The position numbers and the translations under genes are program-made. This document shows positions 56,510 to 64,000 of a stretch of DNA of 64,000 nucleotides, piece by piece (the stretch's first letter is position 1; the number at the start of each line of letters is the position of its first letter). The DNA comes from Polychytrium aggregatum (lineage: Eukaryota > Chytridiomycota > Chytridiomycetes > Polychytriales), in NCBI RefSeq assembly GCF_025602895.1, contig NW_026516212.1, positions 372,001-436,000 of the forward strand. The letters run 5' to 3'. The notes under the pieces are model-generated. The model was not told the origin of the DNA. It ran no database searches and saw only the letters and a program-made list of their open reading frames with translations.

Positions 56510-57802
56510 CTAGTACCGGTAGAGGTTTATGCTCTTGCCAGAAAGCGCACCGGGTGAGGAGCAGGTCATGGCCGGGGTCGAGGGCGAGCCGTGCTCGCTG
56601 TCGCTGTCCTTATCGTTGTCGTGGCCACATAGAATCATGGACCGGTGCGAGTGCTTCGATGCCATCATGGCCTTCAGATTCATCACTTCCTTGACCCGGA
56701 GCTGGTTGGCCCGCTTCAGCGCCTTGTACTCGCGGAGCAGGTCGTCCTGCTGGCTGGCCCATCGCTCGCGCTCCTGCAGAAGCTGCTGGACCGTGTCCTT
56801 GGCGCCGGCCAGCTCGCTCGAAAGCGTGCGAATGTACGATCGCTCGCGGTCCTTCCAGTCGCGCAGCTGGGTCTCCATCTGGCCGTACGCCGCTCGGTAC
56901 TGCTCCGACTCGTGGCGGCTGGTGAGGGCCATCTCCTGCGAGGACGTGAGCTGGCTCTCCAGCTTCTGCACCCGTTGCGACATGTCGGTGAGTTCCCCAT
57001 GCGCTGCCGACAGAGTGTACTCGAGATCGCTGATTCGAGCTTCGTATCGCTCAGCGCGGGCGTCCGAGAGGCTGATTTCGGTCCGGATGCGTCGGTTCGC
57101 GCGGGACAGGGCCTCGACTGCAATGTCGAGCTGCGCCCGCAGAACCTTGTTCTCCTTGGCAAGCAGATGCATGTGGTCGAGCTGACGGGTGTGCTCATGA
57201 GGTTGGTGTTTGCTGGACCGCCGCTTTCTCTCGGGTCGGGCGCCGTTGGATCCCGGGATGGTGCTCGAGACCAGGGGGGTCGGGGGCAGGGGTTGTTCGG
57301 TAACGGCCTCGCCCAGGCTGTCCTGGGTGGGCTCGGGAACTGCAGCCTCGATGCCGTCGGTCTGGGTCGGAGCCGCTCCAAAGAGCGAGACCTTGGGGAA
57401 GGCCAGGGCGGCTGTGGACGAGAGCCGGGCAAGATCCGTCAACGAATCGTGGTCGACAAGGGCGAGGATGTCTTCGGGGTGCTCGCCGAGGGCCATGGCC
57501 GCATCCATGAACTCGCCCAGGGCCCTGGAGAGCGCCTCCTTGGCCTGGTGGAACCGGGTCATCAGTGGGTGGCCATGGCTTGTTTTTGGGATGCCTCCGT
57601 GGGAGTGAGGGCCAGCAGTGCAGTCGCGGGACGGCGGCTTGGAATCGTATCCACCAAAGCTGCTGCTGCTATTAGTATGTGATTGAGGGAAATGTACATT
57701 GCTTTGGGGCGAGGAGCAGAGACTGTCCAGATGAGAGTCGTGACTCTCGCTGTCGCCATCCGACAGGGACGGGCTGGAAGGAGGCGTGACTTTGTAGACC
57801 AT
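56510..57802 (-). CDS. Coiled-coil protein, function unknown
   Basis: Single-exon gene of 430 aa with an ATG start (MVYKVTPPSSPSLSDGDSES). The first 70 residues are Ser/His-rich and disordered. A short helical part follows at 78-140 (FHQAKEALSRALGEFMDAAM). A Pro-rich stretch and a basic cluster (RPERKRRSSKHQ) precede a long coiled coil, about residues 205-385 (LAKENKVLRAQLDIAVEALS ... LRDWKDRERSYIRTLSSELA). The tail is Asp/Ser-rich. The design fits a scaffold or cytoskeletal adaptor, but no family was recognised. The segment at about 80-135 could resemble an ATG- or kinesin-adaptor helix, but this is not supported enough to name. Confidence 0.75.
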   Translation of the reverse strand: MVYKVTPPSSPSLSDGDSESHDSHLDSLCSSPQSNVHFPQSHTNSSSSFGGYDSKPPSRDCTAGPHSHGGIPKTSHGHPLMTRFHQAKEALSRALGEFMDAAMALGEHPEDILALVDHDSLTDLARLSSTAALAFPKVSLFGAAPTQTDGIEAAVPEPTQDSLGEAVTEQPLPPTPLVSSTIPGSNGARPERKRRSSKHQPHEHTRQLDHMHLLAKENKVLRAQLDIAVEALSRANRRIRTEISLSDARAERYEARISDLEYTLSAAHGELTDMSQRVQKLESQLTSSQEMALTSRHESEQYRAAYGQMETQLRDWKDRERSYIRTLSSELAGAKDTVQQLLQERERWASQQDDLLREYKALKRANQLRVKEVMNLKAMMASKHSHRSMILCGHDNDKDSDSEHGSPSTPAMTCSSPGALSGKSINLYRY

Positions 57803-59561
57803 GTTTTTTTTTTCTTTTTTTCGGACGCAAAAGAGTCACTTGGAGGGAGGTGTCTGAGGAGAGGTGGGTCGGAGGGCGGATTGGAGGGCGGAGGGACTGG
57901 GTCGATGAGAGTTTCCTTTGTCGCTTTGGAAGGACAGCTGGAGGGGCGGACTAGGGGGCCGTCAATTTGGGGCCGGTCGAGAGGTCGCGGAAACTGGTGA
58001 AGCAGAATCAGCGAGTGACGGTCGGTCGGAGAGGAGGGTTGCTGCTCGGAATAATCTCAGCTTTGGTGAGGGAATCAGAGCGGCGGCGGATAGGGCTTGT
58101 TTGAAAGGGCTATCCAGGGGGGTGGGGTCGAATGGGAGCGCAGGAGAAATCAAGGCAAGAACTGAAAGCAAACAGCAGTAACGGAAGAGACAAGCAAGTG
58201 CTGGGAAACAGAAACGCAGTACCGAGGGAGGGCCAGAAGGAACGAGGCTGTCAGGGAACAAGAGAGAGGGCCAACAGGAAGAGGCGAACGAGAGAAGAGG
58301 TCTTGGTATTCAACTTGAAAGAGGGGCAATGGGCGCTAAGCGTCGGAGAGAGAGAGGAGGGACAATTTGGCACTCCAGCACAAGGTTCGTTGGCACAGGG
58401 GGGGGGAACTGGTTTCTAGTTGATTTTTGAAGGAATTTTGTGGGGGCAAACCGGGAGCGGTTTCTTCAGCGACGACTGAAGCTATCTCGCTCTTGACCTG
58501 AACTCCTAGGAGAGAGGGGGTCCTGGACAGGTCGTCGAGAACGGTAGAAAAAAATGGTTCCGGGAAACCAGAAACAATAAATAAATAAAAAAAGGCAACT
58601 CCACCAGCGTATTTGACTGGAGGGGAGGATAGACGAAAGGTGGTAAAGAAAGACCTGAGACGACGGGAGACGGGAGGCAAAAAAGGGGGGGGAAGCGAGC
58701 GACGGGCGACACGGCGAGAAGCGAGGGGGGGCGAGGGCGCCGCGAGGACCCGGCGAGAGCGCCTTGTTGTTTGTCCGTCTGCACAGGAATGCTGTGCGAG
58801 TCCGAGCTGAGGCGCTGAGAGGCAGCAAGTGCATATGCAAGTGCATATGCAAGTGCATATGCAGAGGTAAGGAGGAATAAGATGCAGAGTGCCCTTATTC
58901 CGTTTGGACTTGGCGTGCGCCGGTGCCAATTGCATTTCATGTCTCTGCCTCGCTGGTGTTGTCTGGTCTCGCTCGTCGTCTCGCTGGCCGTCTCGCTCGT
59001 CGTCTCGCTGGCCGTCTCGCTGGTCGTCTCGCTCGTCGGCCCCATGGCAAACGCGGCAATCTTGCCAAAGATGCGTGTTCGCGGCCAAGTGGCTTTCTCC
59101 ACCGCCCTTTGACGGCCTTTGCGGGTCTATATCTGCGTCCATCTGCGTCCATCTGCATTCACCTGCGTCCATCTGCATCTGCGTCCATCGCACCTCCCGC
59201 CTGTTCTCTTCGACGCTGCTGATCGCTCGCACGGCCCACGTAGGTACATGCGTGTGCGGTGCCCTCGTCTCTGTCCGCAGATCCTCAACTCGATGCACAT
59301 CGCCGGTTTCGATGGCTCAGATGGCCCCCCCTGCACCACTCGCCAATCTATCTCGTTGGCCGCATGGCGCGGACAGCTGGCTCACCGCTCTCTGCTGCGA
59401 TCTGCGTTTCGTCCCCTCCCGTCTGTCGCCGCTGCCTGAGCAGTTTCCACCAGCAGCAGCACCAACTCGAGGCTGAGCCAAATCACCAGTCAACACCACC
59501 CTCATCACCCAGCCCTTGTCATTGTCGGGTCTCGGCCGCGTTCGTCAATTAACCCTCCAAG
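57803..59561. other. Intergenic region between divergent coiled-coil and YOS9-like genes
   Basis: Purine-rich leader of the minus-strand gene (57803-58750), three GTGCATATGCAA units at about 58828-58862, and TCGCTSGYCGTC 12-bp repeats at 58962-59040. No supportable gene. Confidence 0.5.
58962..59040. repeat. 12-bp tandem repeat (TCGCTSGYCGTC)
   Basis: Six to seven slightly diverging copies in the spacer upstream of the YOS9-like gene. Confidence 0.85.
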
Positions 59562-61610
59562 ATGCGCCGGTCGCTTGCCTCGCTTGTACTGCTCTCGGGA
59601 CTCTGCTCGCTCTCGAGACAAGAGTCGGGCTCATACCTCAACCAGGGTGCCGTCTCGGCCGATGTGTTTGCAAAACATCCACACAAAGTCGTCTTTGAGC
59701 GCAATCCCGTCAGCTCGCTGGAACTCGTCGATCTGGACTGGGTGAGTCTCTGGAGACGAGCCTTCTCCCTTATGTGCAGGGCCATACCGAGCGTGCAAGC
59801 CGAGTCTCTCACACTCCCTATCGGCCGCGCCTCCCTCGCTTTCTATCCAGTCCGATGCATCCTCGGTGATTATGCCAATCGCCCAGCTCGAGACCAAGTT
59901 TCTGTGTCGGCTGCCCAAGATCGACCTGGATGCTCCCCAAGATGACCTGGTCGAGGACGAAGATGCCATGATAGAGTCGGGCTTGCAGCTGCTCTCGCCG
60001 CTGTCAGACAAATGCATTACATCGGTGAGCTCCCTGTCTCGCTTTGGGGACCAACGTCCGATCCAGCCGTCCTCAGCAGCGGGTGCTTGTAATCTGCCGT
60101 GCTCATTCGCCTTCCTGCTCAACATGCACATGCCCAGCCTCGAGGATGGTGGGTCTACGAATTCTGCTTCAACTCCAAGGTCCGGCAGTTCCATCCCGTC
60201 CCTGAAGCAGAGCAGGCCAAGATCGTCAATGACGAGAATAATAATTTTCTGGGCAAGTTTGTGGCGTCCAAGCTTCATCCGGCTCCAACAACAAACCTGG
60301 TCGAGGCCATCGACCACGAGGGCAGAACCATCCGGGCCCTCAGGCAGCGGTATGGAGACGGATCGATCTGCAAGCTCACAGGCCAGCCCAGAACGATCGA
60401 CGTCGAGGTGAGCAGAGGCTCGTGCGCGTGCCCCTGCTTGAAACGGAAGAGAGGAGACCATTGCACATGCCGTTCCCACATGCATATCCGCCGAACGACG
60501 AGGCCTGTGGCGAGGCTGTGTTCTGGATCGTGCTGGCCGAGTGTGTCGCATTGCTTGCCACCAACGCATTGCTTGCCACCAACGCATTGCTTGCCACCAA
60601 CGCATTGCTTGCCACCATCGCATATGCACATGCCGATCGGGATACTTTGCCGCATGCAATCGTTCTCAACCGTGTCGACCCGCTGTCTCGTCTAGTTCCA
60701 CTGCGCCAACTACGAAAGCCACATCTCTACTATCAGTGAGCCGTCGAGCTGCCACTACCACATGGTCATTGTCACCCACCATCTCTGCAAGAACCCGTTC
60801 TTCCGGCCTCAGATTATGGCCCACTCCAATCTAATCGTCTGCCGTCCCATTGACGAAGATGTTCCCTCAGCGTCTGAACAGACCGAGTCAGTACCGCAGG
60901 CGCCGATCGGTGGCTCTGATGCTGCTGCTGCTGTTGTCGCTGATGGTGCAGTCGCCGATGGTGCTGCATCGCCGGATCTGTCGCCAGGCTTGCAGCCAAT
61001 CTCATCGCCGCCAAAGGACAAGTTGCGCATCTTCCGCCCGAGCAAAAATGCACCTCCCAACGATGGCGATGGCGCGAGTTGGCTCACTACCCGCGAGCTG
61101 ATCCACCTGATTGGCCGACGGTCAGCGTCGGTACCAGATCCATCAGACCAGCCACCCAAGAAAGCCAAACCGGATGCACACTCGGAGGGCTCGCAGAAGC
61201 TGGTTGACCTGTTTGACTGGCTGACTGTGTCAAGTGCCGATCCCCAGGTCCGTGAGCTGAGCCTGGAACTGAACCTGGACCAGCATCCCGAGCAACAGTC
61301 CCTGTTGGATGATATCATCGGGGAATACATTGCCCGGCTTACTTCGGATACAAAGGACGGCAAGGACGCTGGCGATTCCCCAAACGCTCGCGATGACGAC
61401 TCTAGCCGAGAACAGCCTGCCGAGAGGGCAGCTGGCCACTTGGCTCAGCAAGCACCCGAGCAAGCACTCGAGCAAGCACCCGAGCAAGCACCCGAGCAAG
61501 CACTCGAGCAAGCACCCGAACATCGGGGACAGGAGGAGCGAGCTGAATCGCACGACCCGTCCACCCCCGACAACGCCCCGCAACATCCAGCGGACCACCG
61601 CGAGCTGTAA
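59562..61610 (+). CDS. YOS9: YOS9/OS-9-like ER lectin (MRH domain)
   Basis: Exons 59562-59741, about 59887-60024, 60138-60407 and 60696-61610 give about 500 aa. The first residues (MRRSLASLVLLSGLCSLSRQ) are a signal peptide. The MRH domain, split by the last intron, has GWWVYEFCFNSKVRQFHPVP, then DGSICKLTGQPRTIDVE and, after the intron, FHCANYESHISTISEPSSCH then HYHMVIVTHHLCKN. Its W-W, Q, R, E and Tyr residues bind mannose, and its six Cys are paired as in OS-9. A variable C-terminal region follows with a PEQALEQA repeat. In known fungi Yos9 recognises trimmed N-glycans on misfolded proteins and hands them to the Hrd1 ligase (ERAD) in the ER lumen. No HDEL/KDEL end is present (ends DHREL). 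The acceptor of exon 2 is uncertain. Confidence 0.85.
60548..60619. repeat. 18-bp tandem repeat within intron 3 of the YOS9-like gene
   Basis: Four copies of the unit ATTGCTTGCCACCAACGC, the last with one change. They lie wholly between the GTGAGC donor at 60408 and the CTAG acceptor at 60695. Confidence 0.9.
61445..61521 (+). repeat. Coding repeat (PEQALEQA units) in the YOS9-like protein
   Basis: Units of GAGCAAGCACYCGAGCAAGC code for an acidic Glu-Gln-Ala helix repeat near the C-terminus. Confidence 0.9.
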
Positions 61611-62206
61611 GCATTATCCCTCGGACGGTTCTCTCGGTGGGGGCACCCAGCATTCGCAATACAGACGACCGACGTCTCTATGTCCTCTCTGGAGCTTGAA
61701 TACGCCAATGTTCATTTCAAATGTGTCCAAATGCATCATTCGTCCCTCTGGGCCAACTGGCAGCTTGTGTGCACATCATTTTGCCTTTCCTGCACTGACT
61801 GTATTAGAACATGATGCGGTTGTCCACGTCATCGTCGCGCCGTCATCGATTCTTGGCCGATCATCTCCCTCTTCCCCAGAAATGCACATGAATTGGGTGT
61901 GACAAGAGCGGGTACAGGATTGATGCATGGATGGGAGTGAGCAGGAGATAGGGGGCGGGCAGCTCTTGCATAAGATGGCGACCGCATGTAACGGGAAGGG
62001 GTACATACCGGAGCCAGACACAGAAGAGGAGGGAGGGGGAGGACATCGAGAAAGTGAGTCTAGCAGCTCAGGAAGAAGGGAGGGGAGAGGTTGGATGCTT
62101 AGAAGTGTGCTGGTGGATCGATCCGGCTGGGATATACAACCAGAGTATCCATCAATGTTACGCTGAATGTTGGAGGGGGGAGAACTCGCAAATGGCGGCT
62201 CGCTGC
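61611..62206. other. Convergent 3' region
   Basis: Lies between the stop codons of the YOS9-like and PPR genes. No gene supported. Confidence 0.5.
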
Positions 62207-64000
62207 CTAGATTCGCTGGATCAGAACCTGGATCTCGTTCGCCTCGAGGGCCTCAGCAACCTCGGGATGCAGCGCAGCGTCGGGGATCAGACCGCGCTCG
62301 GAGAGATCCAGGAGCAGAGCCTTGGTCTCGACAGCGTTGTTTTCCTTTTGGAGACCCTTGAGGAGCTCGTTGTACTCGGTCACACGCTGCTCCTGGCTTG
62401 AATAGGGCAGCGGCGAGGTCAGGGCCTTGAAGAAGACCTCCTTGGCCTTGGTAACGTTGTTGGCTGCGACAGAGGTGCGGATCCACTGGGCGTAGGTCTC
62501 TCGCGCGATCGGGACGTGGGCTTGCTCGAGCTTCTCGATCATGGACTCGCCCTCCTTGACCTTGCCGTCGTTGAAGAGCAACAGCGGCACGACGGGCAGG
62601 ATGACCTCGTCCGAGGGCGACACAGTGGCAAGGCGACCCTTGCCCAGCTGCTGATACAGGCCCTTGGCGGCATCCAAATGGGGGGTCGAGGCCGTCAGGA
62701 ACGACTCGAGCAACAGCGCAACGATACGCGGCAGCTGCTCGGCGGGAGCGTATGCCAGCTGCAGCATGTCCAAGAGATAGTCGGTGTGCTTGTCGGCGTG
62801 GAACTCGGCCAGCGGCGCGATGAGGGTCCGGTTCAGCGGCTTGTGCTTCAGGATCGATACGACATGTCGCCAAGCAACGCCTGCCTGCGGCGGCTTCTGC
62901 GAGACATAGCCGCGGATCAGGGCAGCGTCCATCTCGTCGGCCGTCTTCCACCCTCGGACGTGTTCTTTCTTGTGGTAGTATCGCAGAGCCGAGGTCATGC
63001 CGTCGACTCGGGCACACACGCTGATCAGCGAGGTCAGGCACTTGGGCGAGGCCGGCACGAGCTTGGCCCGCATCGTGCGGTAGGTCTCGATGGCCAGCGA
63101 CAGGTTGTTGCGGGCATCCAGGGCCTCGAATAGGCCTTCCCACGCCGCAGGCGGCGCAGGCTGGGTCGAGATCTTTTCAAACTTGCGCATGTACTGGTAG
63201 GCATGTGTCACACGGCCCAGCTTGCCATAGCCGCTGATGATGGCAGCGTAGGTGTCGGCGATCTGGGGATGCGACGGCGGGAGCTTCTGGAGAAGCGCCA
63301 CAGCATCGTCCAGGGCGCCGTCGAGAGCGAGTGCCTGCGCAGCGAGTGCAAGCGTCTCGTCGTTGGGCTGGACGCCGGCCTTGACCATGTTGCCATAAAT
63401 GATGGTTGCATGACGATGGTGTTGGATGCGCACGAGCGACTCGATCAGGGCGTTGTAAAGCTCGACCGAGAGCTGGCCATTGCTGTGCTCCTTGACCGAG
63501 TGGGCATACTGGAGCGCGGCACCGACATCATTTCCAATGAGCGCGAATGCCTGGATCAGGAGGGCATGCAGCTCTGTGGTGACCTTGATGCCATTCGCGC
63601 TCAGATCAGCCTGGATGTGGTCGATGGCCTGCTTGTTGCCGGTGCCGGGGTGTCTGGCGAGGCATCGCAGGAGGCCGACCAGATCGCCAGACGACAGGCG
63701 CTTCTTTTGTGCCTCGTTCTCACGGATGGACGAGTACGACGCCAAGGCGAGCTGGGCGTCGTCGATGGCGATGTAGTTCTGGAGGACAATCAGCGGATCC
63801 GCAGCCGGCGATGCCGTGGAGCCTGGCAGTGGTTTTTGCAGATATGGGTTTGCGGCATTGTAGACCTGGGCCTCTTTGGGACATTTGCCGATGAAGCTTC
63901 GGGTTAATGAGGGCCGACAGAAGACTGCAGCGGCGGCAGGTGAGAACGGGAGTACCGGGCGAGCGAGACTGAGCGACCGGGCGACCGGGCGAAGGATGAA
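62207..64000 (-). CDS. PPR-like mitochondrial protein, 5' end cut by window edge
   Basis: One open frame running from the right window edge to a TAG at 62207-62209 (about 597 codons). There is no in-frame ATG before the edge, so the start lies outside. The upstream part (SLSLARPVLPFSPAAAAVFC, then RSFIGKCPKE) looks like a mitochondrial targeting segment. The body is a series of about 35-residue helical-hairpin units typical of pentatricopeptide repeats: VELYNALIESLVRIQHHRHA, TIIYGNMVKAGVQPNDETLA, and TYAAIISGYGKLGRVTHAYQ. The pattern is clear in the first 250 residues and weaker later, where repeats resemble HAT/TPR-like helices. PPR proteins bind RNA and act in organelle RNA processing, stability or translation. 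The closest fungal types would be RMD9/CBP1-like or mitoribosome-associated PPRs. The exact homologue is not recognised. Confidence 0.78.
   Translation of the reverse strand, partial: FILRPVARSLSLARPVLPFSPAAAAVFCRPSLTRSFIGKCPKEAQVYNAANPYLQKPLPGSTASPAADPLIVLQNYIAIDDAQLALASYSSIRENEAQKKRLSSGDLVGLLRCLARHPGTGNKQAIDHIQADLSANGIKVTTELHALLIQAFALIGNDVGAALQYAHSVKEHSNGQLSVELYNALIESLVRIQHHRHATIIYGNMVKAGVQPNDETLALAAQALALDGALDDAVALLQKLPPSHPQIADTYAAIISGYGKLGRVTHAYQYMRKFEKISTQPAPPAAWEGLFEALDARNNLSLAIETYRTMRAKLVPASPKCLTSLISVCARVDGMTSALRYYHKKEHVRGWKTADEMDAALIRGYVSQKPPQAGVAWRHVVSILKHKPLNRTLIAPLAEFHADKHTDYLLDMLQLAYAPAEQLPRIVALLLESFLTASTPHLDAAKGLYQQLGKGRLATVSPSDEVILPVVPLLLFNDGKVKEGESMIEKLEQAHVPIARETYAQWIRTSVAANNVTKAKEVFFKALTSPLPYSSQEQRVTEYNELLKGLQKENNAVETKALLLDLSERGLIPDAALHPEVAEALEANEIQVLIQRI

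Noticed and set aside
56645-57682. 345-codon plus-strand frame
   Set aside because: Antisense to the coiled-coil gene.
60548-60619. Regular 18-bp repeats that could be mistaken for a CRISPR array
   Set aside because: Copies are head-to-tail without spacers and lie in a eukaryotic intron.

Overview
This window is nuclear DNA of a fungus, most likely a flagellate early-diverging one (Chytridiomycota). The reasons are spliceosomal introns in almost every gene, with GTRAGT donors and usual lengths of 70-200 nt; fungal markers (chitin synthase, a GATA factor with the fungal DUF1752 module, a SWI1-like subunit, a YOS9-like lectin); an FSIP1-like gene, a family tied to cilia and flagella; and a Fanzor-like gene, a family known from chytrids. 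Genic DNA is GC-rich with much low-complexity sequence. The tip and coding of the block at about 38.0-42.8 kb are clearly AT-richer.

Layout. 0.1-5.3 kb (-): SWI1-like ARID subunit of SWI/SNF, very Q-rich. 7.0-8.3 kb (+): PhzF-family enzyme. 8.6-9.8 kb (-): MscL-type mechanosensitive channel with a C-terminal zinc-ribbon-like tail. 10.6-13.8 kb: two convergent, related Tim44-like mitochondrial proteins. 14.2-16.7 kb (-): two small tandem paralogues of an unrecognised family sharing a motif and a phase-1 intron. 17.1-18.0 kb (-): the C-terminal half of a Fanzor/TnpB-like RNA-guided nuclease, next to a CA microsatellite. 18.6-20.0 kb (-): Sel1-repeat protein. 20.6-21.4 kb (-): DUF1348 protein with a 10-nt microexon. 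22.3-24.2 kb (+): MFS (nodulin-like/MCH1-like) transporter. 24.3-26.0 kb (-): cyclin H. 26.9-30.6 kb (+): chitin synthase. 31.7-32.5 kb (+): small secreted, probably GPI-anchored protein. 33.1-36.0 kb (-): FSIP1-like protein. 38.5-42.8 kb (-): multi-exon transposase of the tnp2 (CACTA/Plavaka-like) type. 44.7-47.8 kb (+): areA/NIT2-type GATA factor. 52.2-54.6 kb (-): F-box/LRR protein with a His-rich N-terminus. 56.5-57.8 kb (-): coiled-coil protein. 59.6-61.6 kb (+): YOS9/OS-9-like ER lectin. 62.2 kb to the right edge (-): PPR-like mitochondrial protein, cut by the window.

The genes are a mixed housekeeping set and not an operon or gene cluster. They cover transcription (SWI1, cyclin H, areA-like), cell wall (chitin synthase, GPI protein), ER quality control (YOS9-like), mitochondria (Tim44-like pair, PPR), flagellum (FSIP1-like) and membrane transport (MscL, MFS). 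The accessory layer is the Fanzor remnant, the AT-rich DNA transposon and the tandem unknown pair. Gene models were assembled by hand from open frames and GT..AG splice sites, so exon edges are inferred and were not checked against transcripts. No rRNA, tRNA or CRISPR array was recognised.
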